A DNA stretch of 64,000 bases from Reticulascus tulasneorum (taxonomy: Eukaryota > Ascomycota > Sordariomycetes > Glomerellales > Reticulascaceae): positions 4,030,001-4,094,000 of the forward strand of contig LSAX01000001.1 in assembly GCA_001557505.1 (NCBI GenBank). Direction: 5' to 3'. Below the pieces are notes generated by a model, which made no database searches, was not told the origin of the DNA, and saw nothing but the letters and a program-made list of their open reading frames with translations. A program made the translations under genes and the position numbers. The stretch's first letter is position 1. Each line of letters starts with the position of its first letter. Positions 10,611-21,869 of this stretch are shown here, one piece after another.

Positions 10611-13267
10611 ATGGCGCTCCGTCAATATGATGCGCCGGTTCAGTACGAGCTGCAGCAGGGTAACTTCTCCAATTCTGCGCTTGATTTGATGTTGGCGCTA
10701 ACATAGGCACAGCTGCATTTGAAGAGTTTATTCGCGACTTCAAGACTGCGCCAGACCAGATCACAACTGCGCTTGGGAACATTACTATCGACGAGGACGA
10801 TCTCAGCGATGAGTACGACTTCATGGACGAAGACGAGGCGGCGCACGAAAGTCGTCGACGTGAGAAGCAACGTCAAAAAACACCCCACCACAAGTACAAG
10901 GACCAACTGCAAGACCTTGCTGATCGCAAGATCGACGAGATAATGATCGATCTGGACGACCTAGAAACGGTAGGTCCTTTGTCGTTTCTAAGTCAATGTA
11001 CTCGGCTGACGCATTCTTTAGTTTGAGAAAGACAATGAAAGCGGGTTGAAGCTTGTCAACTCTATTGAGAAGAACACCAAGCACTACGTCGACATCATGT
11101 CAAAAGCAATCGACAACAACCTCCCCCAGCCAAGTAATGATGTTACGTACGTGTGGAGATCTTCTGCTAAGCATTGGAGTACCTGCTGACCTTAACGCAG
11201 ATTCAAAGATGACGTCCTGGATGTTCTTATGGCCCGAAGGCAAACCCGAAATCGGGAACTCCAAGAGGCCGCGGAGCGAGACCCGACTATTGCAGATGAT
11301 AAATTCCCTGCCGAGCTCACGCGACGCTATTCCCTGGTCTTCAAGCCTCGATCCCAAAGCTCAGATCACGAATCAAAGGCATTTTCTGTTCGACAGGTTC
11401 GAGGTGACCACCTCGGCCACCTTATCACGGTCCGAGCCATCGCAACCCGAGTTTCGGACGTGAAGCCTGTTGTACAGGTTAGCGCATACACCTGCGACAG
11501 ATGCGGATGCGAGATCTTCCAGCCTATTGCTGATAAGTCGTACGGCCCGTTGACTATGTGCCCCTCTTCAGATTGCCAGAAGAACCAGGCCAAGGGACAG
11601 TTGCAGCCATCTTCGAGAGCGTCAAAGTTCCTGCCGTTTCAGGAGGTCAAAGTTCAGGAACTTGCGGAACAAGTTCCCATCGGTCAGATTCCTCGAACGC
11701 TTACCGTTCTCTGCTACGGCTCTACGGTACGAAAGATCAACCCTGGAGATGTCGTTGATATCTCGGGTATCTTCCTGCCTACTCCATACACTGGCTTTAA
11801 GGCTATGAAGGCAGGCCTGCTGACCGACACCTACCTTGAGGCACACTATGTGCTCCAGCACAAGAAGGCTTACTCCGAGATGATTGTTGACCCCCTGCTC
11901 GTACGAAGAATCGACAAGTACAGACAATCTGGTCAAGTCTATGAACTCCTCGCAAAATCTATTGCCCCCGAAATCTTTGGTCATCTTGATGTCAAGAAAG
12001 CTCTCCTACTGCTTCTCATTGGAGGTGTAACAAAGGAAGTTGGCGACGGTATGAAGATTCGTGGCGATATTAACATCTGCATGATGGGAGACCCGGGTGT
12101 AGCCAAATCCCAGCTGCTCAAGTACATCTCCAAAGTTGCACCTCGAGGTGTCTATACTTCTGGCAGAGGAAGCAGTGGTGTCGGTCTTACAGCCGCCGTC
12201 ATGCGCGACCCGGTAACCGACGAAATGGTCCTCGAGGGCGGTGCACTTGTCCTCGCTGATAACGGTATCTGCTGTATCGATGAGTTCGACAAGATGGACG
12301 AGAACGACAGAACTGCCATCCACGAAGTGATGGAACAGCAGACTATTTCCATCTCCAAAGCTGGGATTTCCACCACCCTCAACGCCAGAACTTCCATTCT
12401 GGCAGCCGCCAATCCTATCTATGGGCGCTACAATCCGCGAATCTCGCCCGTGGAGAACATCAATCTGCCAGCCGCGCTCCTCTCCCGTTTTGACATCCTG
12501 TTCCTTCTCCTCGACACGCCAAACCGGGAATCCGATGCCCAGCTCGCCAAGCACGTCGCCTTTGTCCACATGAACGGCCGCCACCCTGATATTGGCACCG
12601 ACAATGTTGTCTTTACCCCTAACGAGATTCGTTCGTACGTCGCCCAGGCGCGTACCTACCGCCCTGTTGTACCTGCCTCCGTGTCTGAGTACATGATCAA
12701 GACGTACGTGCGTCTGCGTGACCAACAAAAGCGTTCCGAGAAGGCAGGCAAGCAGTTTACGCACACGACGCCGCGAACACTCTTGGGCGTGGTGCGTCTG
12801 GCCCAAGCACTAGCCCGTTTGCGGTTCGCAAACGAGGTCTCGCAAGACGATGTCGACGAGGCACTGCGATTGGTGGAAGCCTCCAAGGAGAGTCTACAAG
12901 CGGACCTTGGCAATGGCCGCCGGAAGCTGAACGCCAGCAGCAGAATTTACAACCTGGTTAAGGGTCTTGCGGACTCGGGTGCATGCAGAGCTGATGATGC
13001 GGAAGAGGATGATGAGTTTGGCGTTGAGCTTAACCTGCGAAAGGTGAAGGAGCGAGTAATTGCGAAGGGCTTCACGGAGGATCAGTGGCTTGCTGCGTTG
13101 GAGGAGTACACCACTCTCGACGTAAGTCCCAGTCCCGTTCTGAACACTTTTGGTGGATATGCGCTAACAGAATCACACAGGTCTGGCAAACTGCTGGTAA
13201 TGCTACTCGGTTGGTCTTCATCACGGCGGGTAACGATGCGGAACGGGAGGGTAGCGCGGACGAGTAA
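10611..13267 (+). CDS. MCM7: DNA replication licensing factor MCM7
   Basis: Five exons: 10611-10659, 10707-10969, 11022-11146, 11201-13121 and 13181-13267, giving 814 residues. All four introns are GT-AG and keep frame. The N-terminal [11 protein letters not shown] and [11 protein letters not shown] blocks and the zinc finger (CDRCGCE...MCPSSDC, residues about 241-271) identify MCM7 among the MCM2-7 subunits. The MCM AAA+ core has Walker [10 protein letters not shown] (about 441-449), Walker [10 protein letters not shown] (about 504) and the arginine finger LLSRFD (about 572). The winged-helix end is completed by the last exon (VWQTAGN...). It is one of six subunits of the replicative helicase. 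The short final exon would be missed by a single-frame reading. Confidence 0.97.
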
Positions 13268-13548
13268 GAACTTAGCTGTACTGCATATTGAAATGTTTGG
13301 TTTGCGCAATACTTCACTCGGGGCGTTGGGAAATGGACGGAAGATACGCTGTAGTAGACTATCTAGGCATGAGGAAGTAATGACTTTTGATACACACCAT
13401 CGATCTAGCACTTTTGATCAGTGCATTGCAGGAGTCGACTCGTAAGGAAGCCACGCAGGACGACAGATGACAAGGGGAATGCCATAGCAAATTCATGTGC
13501 TTTATAGTACAGGCTTCTGCCTCGATCTATCTATGTTGTACAAATGCT

Positions 13549-15037
13549 CTACAATCTCATATTCAACAAGGCCGCCCTCTCCATCTCCCCCAAGATCCCA
13601 CTACCGCCGACTGTCCACTTCTCCGAGACGGTCAGCTCGTTGACCAGCGAACGCATCACACCACTGGCAGCCCAGTATTCCATTACGGCCCGTGCATCAG
13701 ACTTGCTAATGCCGCTCACCTTGAGCACATCGACATCCTTCAGTGCTTCGTACGAGCGGTCGTCATAGTCGCGGCGGTACGGGTCCGGCGTCGGGGTCAC
13801 ATTGCCAGCTGCGGCGGCCACACTCTGCGCCAGAGCCAGGTCCATAGATGCAGAACGGGGGGCGTTGTTTCGGCTGGTGGCAGCTATGACAGCGCCACCG
13901 TTAATCATCGGGCTCTTCCCGGAGATGGCATCGACGAAAACGCCCACCAGAGTAAGGTCGTGGGCATGGACGAGCTTGAATGCTGGATCCCTGTACTCGC
14001 TGGCCTTCATAACGTGCGAAAGGCCGTCTAGAGTGAGCAGGACAGGTGGCCGTCCAGGGACGGTTGTCAACTCGTTCCACAGTGCTTTGAATACCGGCCA
14101 TGCATCTTCTGGTTCCTTGGCGCTAGCAGCAAGGTCTGCGAGCGTGGCATTCTCAGGAAGATGCACCAGGTTGCTGTAGCCTTCTGAGACCTTGTGAGCT
14201 TTGAGAACCGCGCCGTTGCCACTGAGAATTTTCTGCAGGAAACTCATGCAGTAAACCGGCTGGATGAATTGGAGTGGATCCGTGTCTCGAATAGGGGAGT
14301 AGTCAGTATGGGCGTTGACCAGGTCCTGAGCTACCAACGCTGTTAGATGTAGCCACAACATGGAGAACTAAGAAGCACATACCTTCCGGAATATTGATGA
14401 CTACCCACTGGTTGAGCAACGCATGTGCCATGGCCTGCAACAATAACAAACTTTTCCCCGAAAGTTTCTCTCCCGTCAACACCAACCTCATCGACTGCTT
14501 CTCCTCCGCAGCTTTTTGCAACCTCCCCGCCAAGTCCACAGTCTCAGCTCGCACCAGCATATGCGGCCGTCTGAACAGACCCCAACACTGGGTCGGCTTG
14601 AATGCCTCCAAAGCTCGTAGCTGATCAACCAGCCTATCCCTCAGGCCAAACATATGACCCGCGCTGTCCCCTTTTAACATTACATCAGGAGAAAGGTCGG
14701 AGAGACCCTCGACAGCAAGCGCACTGCTGTTGCTGAGCTGGATGCGCTTTCGAAAGGCTTTTCGCTCGCCCGGCGCCGGCGCCTTCCCCTTGGAAAAGTC
14801 CTTCTTTTTCTTCGAGGTCTGCGAAATTTTGCCTCTACGGATATGCCTTCCAATCATTTGTGTGGGGGCTCCTCTACCTCCAAAGCTACTGGACTTAGCC
14901 GCCTTAGGCGGGTTCACCGCGACAGCTGGAGTGGTCGAGAAAGGCGCGGTCCATGTCAGGATGGGAGTAATTCGTCGCGTGATGGCCAGGCCGGAGGATG
15001 GTCGGGTAAGGCACCGCGAGCAATTCGCGGAAGCCAT
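13549..15037 (-). CDS. RSM23: Mitochondrial small ribosomal subunit protein mS29 (DAP3 family)
   Basis: Exons 15037-14383 and 14339-13549 with a 43-nt intron (GTATGT...ACAG) encode 481 residues. The first ~45 residues are Arg/Ser/Thr-rich with few acids, as expected for a mitochondrial presequence. A basic region follows, then the P-loop LTGEKLSGKS near residue 190 and the WVVINIPEA strand that crosses the splice junction. The later LLTLDGLSHVM and GVFVDAISG segments fit the Walker B and sensor strands of DAP3. mS29 is a GTP-binding protein in the head of the mitochondrial small subunit. It converges with MCM7 (281 bp between stops) and is divergent from RRS1. Confidence 0.93.
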
Positions 15038-15503
15038 TGTGGCCAGGTTTTGAGATGCTGACAGGTTGTATCGTATGGTTATGTGACTCTTCTCATCGTC
15101 GGCCGTCGAGGTGCATGGTTAATGAGTTGATGGTGGTCGTAGTCTGTCCCTGGGCACCAAGACCGAGACAAAATCTGGAGAGGTTCGTAGCATTCCAAGC
15201 TGGACCCACCAGCCGGCCCATTGTAAGGTTTGATTGGTCAAAGCTTTGTTAATCGGCTTCCCGGAGTCAATTGATCCGTTCCTTATCGCAATCGCAAAAT
15301 TTCTGGAGGAGCATTCTTGAGAAAAGTTCACGAGCAACCCACCTTAAAGGTCTTCAGAAAGATTTCAAAATCGAATTGAGCTGAGAACTACGCTCAAACC
15401 ACAAAACAAATCCTCACACGACAATAAAAGCGGATTGTGGCGAATCCGCGACATCACTGTCATTCTCCACAGGAACCTAGTCTTAAACGGCACAGCAGAA
15501 AAG
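15038..15503. promoter_or_regulatory. Divergent promoter region of mS29 and RRS1
   Basis: 466 bp between two start codons of ribosome-related genes, one mitochondrial and one nucleolar. No perfect PAC (GCGATGAG) element was found by eye. No extra gene is supported. Confidence 0.5.
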
Positions 15504-16094
15504 ATGTCCATCCCAACGTCACGGCCGAAAGTGCCAGTGGCAGTCCACAAGCCTACACCGTACACCTTTGACCTTGGCCTCCTTCTCGCTTTCGACGCAA
15601 ATCCTCTCCCCAAAAGTGACAGCGCAACTCTAGAGTCCACTCTCGCAGAAACAGCCCGCGATGGGGCGCAGAGCCTGGTGAATCAGCTCCTTACAACCTG
15701 CCCCATCTCCTCCTCAACGGACGGCGTGATCCTCACCCTGCCGCAAGTGTCCACCCCGCTCCCCCGCGAGAAAGCCGTCCCACAGCCAAAGCCCCCAACG
15801 ACCTGGCAGAAATTCGCCGCCAAGCGGGGCATCAAGCCGAAGACGAGAGAGGCGCGGAAGAATCTTGCGTTCGACGAGACGAGCGGCGAGTGGAAACCGA
15901 AATGGGGATACAAGGGCCTGAACAAGAAGGGCGAGGACGATTGGATTGTGGAAGTCGATATGAAGGCCGAGCGGGAGCGGAAGGAGGGAACTAGCATACG
16001 TGGGGATGGGAGACGGGAGAGAAAGGAAAATATGAAGCGGAACGAGAGAAAGCAGAGGAAGAATGAGCGGGAAGGGCAGAAAGTTCGCAAGTGA
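15504..16094 (+). CDS. RRS1: Ribosome biogenesis regulatory protein Rrs1
   Basis: An intronless 196-residue protein. The N-terminal region (about residues 13-32) carries the family block VHKPTPYTFDLGLLLAFD followed by NPLP. The middle has TTWQKFAAKRGI, and LAFDETSGEWKPKWGYKG follows. The C-terminal third is strongly basic and helical. Rrs1 works with Rpf2 to bring the 5S RNP (5S rRNA, uL18, uL5) into pre-60S particles in the nucleolus. The ATG at 15504 was chosen because upstream in-frame codons contain no ATG and the family starts close to this point. Confidence 0.95.
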   Translation: MSIPTSRPKVPVAVHKPTPYTFDLGLLLAFDANPLPKSDSATLESTLAETARDGAQSLVNQLLTTCPISSSTDGVILTLPQVSTPLPREKAVPQPKPPTTWQKFAAKRGIKPKTREARKNLAFDETSGEWKPKWGYKGLNKKGEDDWIVEVDMKAERERKEGTSIRGDGRRERKENMKRNERKQRKNEREGQKVRK

Positions 16095-17025
16095 GGGGTG
16101 GTTCAGTGTGCGGAATCGACTATCCTGCATGGGTTGGCGTTTGGCGGTCTGGCAATGTTCTTGTCTTGCCATCCTGGCATTTGGGTTGAGGTCTTTCAAA
16201 AAGGGAAATGGGAATGATTTGCAGATATTTTCTCGACTTCTAGTCGTCGCTGGCAACACCAAATGAGAAAGCGGGCATTTAACACTTTCATGTTGCGCAC
16301 TACTCCCCTTCCTTTTCTCTCGGCGGAACCGTTCTCGGTCCATCCGCCGTTATGCATGCCTTTCCCCATTCGCGCAACTCCCCTGTATTGTACACGTAGC
16401 CAACAGTCCGTCCCAGCCCAACTCTTTCATGAACTGCGATCAGATTTGCCCCGTCCTGGTATTTGGATCTCCCAAATGTCCTTTGCCTCCTCCATGCCCT
16501 TTTGCAATGCCAAAACAAGAAAAAGCGCTCGCTAGATTCGTACTCCCAAGCACACATAAGAAGCGCAAATATTATAGCCGCCTAGCCCATTCCGCATCCC
16601 GACAGCATCGTGGTATTCCCTGTGCCTGGAGACGGGGGCGGCATGGACTTGGCGGAAAGCGGCGAAGAAGAAAAAGAAACTCGTCTCAGCAAAACGGGTT
16701 GTTTGCTAATTTTGATGCTGTGGGGGGTATACCAAGAAGCAAATCCGCTGCCTGGAAGTCGGATTCAAATCTCCACCTCTACCGTTCCATATCTGCTCAG
16801 CAAAATGTGAGGAAGAGAGGCAGTTCTAGTAAACCACGGTTCGTTCATGTAGCACAAACGGCTTCCATTTCAGAGACAAAGAAAAAAAAATCGTCAACGG
16901 CGTTATGTCGTTAGTATGAGTGATGCTGATGTCATTTATACACGAGGACCGCCTGGGTATTTTGTAGAAAAGAGGTTCGAAGAAACCAGATTTTAGGGGG
17001 TATTGATGGATCAGAAGTGAAGAGT
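16095..17025. other. 3' flanks of RRS1 and the RhoGAP gene
   Basis: The space between two convergent stop codons, presumably both 3' untranslated regions. Open frames here lack conserved motifs. Confidence 0.5.
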
Positions 17026-19341
17026 TTAAAAGCCAAGGGGAGATAATGGTTTGATAGGTGATAAGGGTCGAAGGTCTCCTGATCCTCTCGGCTGTGCGTC
17101 TCGGTCGCTGTTAATGGTGAGAGACGTCGATAGAGTGGAAGCCGATGCCACGCTGCCATTTGATTCCGAAACTTGCAACGCTTTCTTCTTAAGCCGGCCC
17201 TTCTGATGGTCGCTGCTGTGGCCTGACTGTTTGCTGCTATCGGAAGAAGATACTGCCCGGTCCTCCAGCGGCTGTTGCTGTTGCTGCTGCTGCTGCTGCT
17301 CATCCGGAATCGGTTTTCGTGTCTCGGCCAATCCCCGAGGAGGCGGTTGGTCGAAGAGGGCATACTCCTGTTCAATGAACCTTGTCTCCGCCTTGCAACC
17401 CTTCCAACAGTCCCGCCAGTCGCAAACGAGGAATTTGAAGCAGAACGCGTCGATCTTCATACATGGCTGGAAACAAATGCAGAGATTTCGGAAATCCATC
17501 TTGTTCTTGTCGGAATGTGCGAGAAGCAGACTGAGATGGCAAGTGATTGCGAAGAGGAGGTAATAGTTGAAGGGAGAGAGGTTGGATAGCTCGTCAATCA
17601 GCATCTGAGGTACCGTCTCAGCCCCGGCGCACTCTCGTGCCACCTTCTCCTGCGCAACCTTGGGAAAGAGCTCGTCGGGTAGTTCCCGCAGCCAGGCCTT
17701 GAGCATGGAGCCGATGATATTGATATCATATAAGTCGTCCTGTTCGAACAAGTTGACGTCGTATTCTAGGCAAGTATTAGTATGGGCAAGCCTCCCGACG
17801 ACGGCGGCGAACGAACCTTCATCGAATTTCCTCTGCCATTTCTTTATTTGTGGACCACTGCCTGGCACACGATAGAGACCTTCCACATCGCAACCCTTGT
17901 AGTTCAAATAGTCAATTGCGCGCCATGGAAAAGCAGGCATCCAGAACTCTGTCTTGTCTCTCGAATCCTCCAATCGTTTCGAGATGCGGGTCAGGCGAGT
18001 TTGCTCGACAAGCGGCTGGTTAATGACTTTGAGAACATAGTGTTCATCGTCTATGATGGGCTCCCTCTCTGTGGTGCTCCCACTGCGGACGCCTTTTCCG
18101 AACAAGCCCTTGCTAATCATGTCTGCCGCTCTTGTCCCGCCACTCTTCAGGCCACTGAAGAATGTCGAGCCGTTATTATCCCTGAGAGACGAAGGTTGGG
18201 TCCTGGGGTGCTCTCTGTCCCTATGAGCTTCTCTGTGCAGCGATATATCTCGGGCTGCGGAGCGGTCCTCGGAGCGATTTCGTACTGCCGAAGACATCAT
18301 GTCTCTAAAGGACCTATCTGGTCCTAAGGGCGCCGTCTTAAGACCAGCGTTATTTGCTATCGTCTGCACTCGCTCTGGTTCCTGGATCTTTACCGGCGCT
18401 AGGATAGGTTGCTGTTCTTTCGGGCTGGGTCCGTCTTTATCGCGAAGGGATTTCGTCCTCGTCAGAAGGCCGAACGGCTTTGGCTTGCCTTTCTTGGAAG
18501 AGTTTTGGACGGAGGTGTCGTCGGCGATGGATGCTAACGATAGATCGGACTTGGAAGGCAAGGACGGGGCGGGTTTCTGAACTGAGTGATCTGCATATGG
18601 CATGTCTGTTTCGTCAGAGGTGAAAGAAGTTAGCGGCTGTAGAGGTGGTGTCGCGATAGGCGAGGGTAAAGACAGGATCATATGGTGGGCCGGGGCCGGG
18701 CTGTGTGTATCAGGGTGGAAAGTTTCTCTCGTACCTGAGTGCGTGGCAACTTTGGTGGGCATGGGAGGATTCTCGGATCCTCTGTACACTCCCTCGCTCC
18801 TCGAGTCGGTGCTTGGATTGTACGATTGCGATGTGATTGAATGGGTCGACTTGGAAGCCTTATTAAAATTGAAGAAGAAGCCGCTCTTGGAAGGCTTTCC
18901 GAGCTCGTGATGCTGGGCCTGGGGATTGTCCGGCTGGCGCTGGGCAGTAGAAGTACCCTGGGTCGCGTGCAGAGCGGAGGTGATGGGAGGATACTGGGGA
19001 GAATCAAGGGCCCGGGTCTTCTGCTGCTGCTGCGTATCCTGCGGCAGCTGCAAGTCCTCGTCGGATAACTGCAGAGACGTCTGTTTCGCTGCAGCGGGAT
19101 GGGATTTCTTCGGGGTGAGTCTAAAGGGAGAACGTGGGGATCTTGGAGACGACCTTGACTCGGTCGGAGAGTAGACCTGGAGAGTTTCACCGGAACGCGG
19201 GACTTCCTCACCCAGGGCTACGGATTCAGAGAGCGACAGTGGTTGCGGTGCAGGTTTTCGTCCCATTATTTCCTGCTGCCGGCTCAATGTGCGTCCAGAG
19301 AGTTGGTTGGGGGCCTTGACCTGGTCAACAGCAAGGAGCAT
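17026..19341 (-). CDS. RhoGAP domain protein (Rho GTPase activator)
   Basis: Exon 1 is 19341-17817 and exon 2 is 17765-17026 (754 residues). The 51-nt intron 17816-17766 (GTTCGT, branch ACTAAT, CTAG) is a multiple of three without a stop, so it looks like coding if not removed. Splicing it restores the RhoGAP strand FDEEYDVNLF. Residues 1-430 are Ser/Pro-rich and disordered with many SP sites. The RhoGAP domain covers about 460-680, with the arginine-finger loop GLYRVPGSG, then MLKAWLRELPDELFP and NKMDFRNLCICFQP. A glutamine tract and a basic tail follow. It accelerates GTP hydrolysis on Rho/Cdc42-type GTPases in polarity or wall-integrity signalling. The exact ortholog is not certain. Confidence 0.88.
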   Translation of the reverse strand: MLLAVDQVKAPNQLSGRTLSRQQEIMGRKPAPQPLSLSESVALGEEVPRSGETLQVYSPTESRSSPRSPRSPFRLTPKKSHPAAAKQTSLQLSDEDLQLPQDTQQQQKTRALDSPQYPPITSALHATQGTSTAQRQPDNPQAQHHELGKPSKSGFFFNFNKASKSTHSITSQSYNPSTDSRSEGVYRGSENPPMPTKVATHSGTRETFHPDTHSPAPAHHMILSLPSPIATPPLQPLTSFTSDETDMPYADHSVQKPAPSLPSKSDLSLASIADDTSVQNSSKKGKPKPFGLLTRTKSLRDKDGPSPKEQQPILAPVKIQEPERVQTIANNAGLKTAPLGPDRSFRDMMSSAVRNRSEDRSAARDISLHREAHRDREHPRTQPSSLRDNNGSTFFSGLKSGGTRAADMISKGLFGKGVRSGSTTEREPIIDDEHYVLKVINQPLVEQTRLTRISKRLEDSRDKTEFWMPAFPWRAIDYLNYKGCDVEGLYRVPGSGPQIKKWQRKFDEGSFAAVVGRLAHTNTCLEYDVNLFEQDDLYDINIIGSMLKAWLRELPDELFPKVAQEKVARECAGAETVPQMLIDELSNLSPFNYYLLFAITCHLSLLLAHSDKNKMDFRNLCICFQPCMKIDAFCFKFLVCDWRDCWKGCKAETRFIEQEYALFDQPPPRGLAETRKPIPDEQQQQQQQQQPLEDRAVSSSDSSKQSGHSSDHQKGRLKKKALQVSESNGSVASASTLSTSLTINSDRDAQPRGSGDLRPLSPIKPLSPLGF
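17272..17298 (-). repeat. CAG/CAA repeat coding polyglutamine in the RhoGAP protein
   Basis: About nine consecutive glutamine codons, mostly CAG with two CAA, sit between the RhoGAP domain and the Ser-rich tail. Such tracts vary in length between strains. Confidence 0.85.
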
Positions 19342-21869
19342 GCGCTGTCCGGATTCGTACTTCTGCCGCAGGTCTACTGTCTGCGACGTGCCTGCGCACT
19401 GGGATCGATGGTATCACACGCAACTCGGGGGTATAATAGGGGGTGGTTTTTGCTAAATAGGCAGATTGGAAACCTGCGACAACGAGGTCGCCCAACCCGA
19501 GGGACTTTGCGAGACGGGGACAAGAGAGTTTGTCGCTAGGGATGAGAAGGGAAGGGAAGGGCAGGGCAGGGCTCTCGTTGCGATTAACGACGAGGGATTG
19601 AGCCAGGGCTGGCTGGATTTGAAGGGAGGGGGGAATTGAGGGGCGGAGCGCGGCGGCGGTGGGTGGTTTGCGGTGCAGCAGTGATCAAGACGATCAAAGG
19701 CCATGTAGCCCAGTGCAACGCTCCCAGCAGGCCTATTTGTCGCACAGATGAGGTTCTTTGTTTGGCGGTGGTGGCCCGTGGTGGGTGTGGTGATGGTGTG
19801 TGGATAGATTGAAATGGGGATTATGGTTTGACAAGGCTTAAGAAGGAAGTCTGATCTGCTGAAGACGTACACACGTAAGTGAGGTAGTTCCTCATAGGAG
19901 GGCGGCTTTATCACCGTGGAAATTGAAGAAAAAGGTAGGTTCCCGGCCTCATGTGGTCGGGTCCTGTCTACTAGACCAACTAATTACCTACCTAATACTT
20001 ACCTACCTTAGGTAGTCACCTATTCCACGTACTAACGTTTACGGAGGGTCTGGGCATCCCCAAATCAGAGGAATGAATTGGCGACCGCTCATTCAAACAG
20101 AAAGGGTGTGTGCACGCACGTATTCGCGGACTGGGGGGGAAGAGGCAATGGCTCTGGGAATCAGAAACTCTGGGTGCCATCAATCCATCCATCCATCCAA
20201 TCCGCCGACGGTGTGCGTCCAATTCCCTTGCATTGTTCTCTCGCTTGAATTGGAGGGTTGCCCGCTGAGGATTTTCTGAAACGTATTGTCGCCGCACTCT
20301 GTGCAGGAATGTGTGTCATCAGGGGGGGGAAGACGATTAAACGCCGAGCCCCCGTTGGAGGGTTCAACCTAGTCGTATATCCAGTGCCTGAACCCTTTAT
20401 TAGTCCCTCTAGGCAGGTACATGATTTTATTAGTGGGCTCATCGACCCTCAGGTGAGCCACCGCACTTTCGCATTCAGGGCATGGCCTCTCTCTGTGTGG
20501 GAATGGTAAAAGTGGACTACTTATCTCGCAAGATGGTGAACCTAACGTGTCTATCTACACTATTTGTATCATCAATCTAATAACGCCCGCAAAAATGATC
20601 TTGTTACTTGCCGATCTACCTGCCATATCTACCTCGCCTCATTATGGATTGGTGGGGGAGTCGGCTGCTTCGAAGGGCATATCGGATTCGGTATCATCAT
20701 TCATCAAGCTAATTTTGGCAGGTACTTTTTCAAGGTGTTCTTTGATCAAGGCACCCGCGAAACAAATGTCTTTGGTGGCAATTGGCCCCTTGGAATTTGC
20801 CAGTGCTGCTGCTTATTTTGCCTCTCTCATCTTAACATGTCTACATCCGTTCTCAGCTGCAGTCAGAAGCCACAGTATCCAAATGTGGTTGGCTGCGGAT
20901 GCACGGCACGGCAGTCAGACAAGACGCCCACAAGCAAGCAAGCAAGTTTCGTAAACCACACCACCACCGCATACTATGGGGTGTGCCCAAGACCAGCGCC
21001 AAACCGTAGAAATCCTGTATTCGTTTCCATTTTGGAGAATCGCATGGCAGGAGCGTGATGGGCATCTCCAAGCTCGACATTATCGGTGGAGACGAGCGTT
21101 GGCCGGACCCTTCGCTGGACAGTCTTGTAGTGAACAAAGAGGTATTACAACAGCTCATTCCAAAATGCCTCCACATTCCCTTCGGCGCCACCAGCGTCCT
21201 CCGGGCATGTTCTCGGTCCAATATGACCGGTGTCTCGGCCACGCCAGGCTTCCCCATCATATCAAGTACTTAGAATAACTATGACCCATGAAATTTTCCA
21301 CACCGCTGGGTGGGAGCAAAAAGCTTCGCTTGCCTGGGTGGTTGAACCGAGCCGCTCGCGATATGGAAGGATCGGTATTCCATGGTTAGCCCTAAGGGCC
21401 TCGGGGAGCCAAGTGGATTGTGATCCCAGCTACCATGCTGGCGGCATCGCGTTGCACAGCATTATCGCAATAGTTCAGGTGCAACTCTGTTGGTGAATCC
21501 TCTCGAGCAAATATTCGAAACACTGCTCAGCGACTTGTACTGTTGAAATGCTGTGACCCGGTGCCGAAGATATTGGGACCCGCCCAGAACGGTTCCATTT
21601 CTCATAAATGGAGAAGTGCTTGGCAGATCATATCACCAAAAGTATGAGGAACTCATGTAGAAATGTCCTAGAATGATTCCCCCTGGTATTGCGGGTCGGG
21701 TGCCTGGCCGGGTGTTGCGGGGAGCGGAAGCTTCCGCCGAGATCTCGAGGATTACCTAAGCCGAACAACTCCACTCGGTCTTCGAGGCATCAACTTGAGC
21801 ACTCGCCTCACTCATCAGATCCATCTCACCACAAGATTCATCCAACTTCTGCGGCTCGCGTCAACTGCG
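19342..21869. other. Long intergenic region
   Basis: Between the RhoGAP start and BET2. It probably contains the long 5' leader and promoter of the RhoGAP gene. Around 19978-20015 there is a cluster of TACCTA/ACCTACC units with an inverted AGGTAG copy, and around 20179-20200 a short (ATCC)n run. Open frames at 20564-21058 and 20853-21260 have no recognisable features. Confidence 0.45.

Noticed and set aside
12006..12806. A 266-codon minus-strand frame inside MCM7
   Set aside because: Antisense shadow of the highly conserved MCM AAA+ core.
20853..21260. A 135-codon minus-strand frame
   Set aside because: Protein text has no recognisable family and there are no coherent splice sites linking it to anything.
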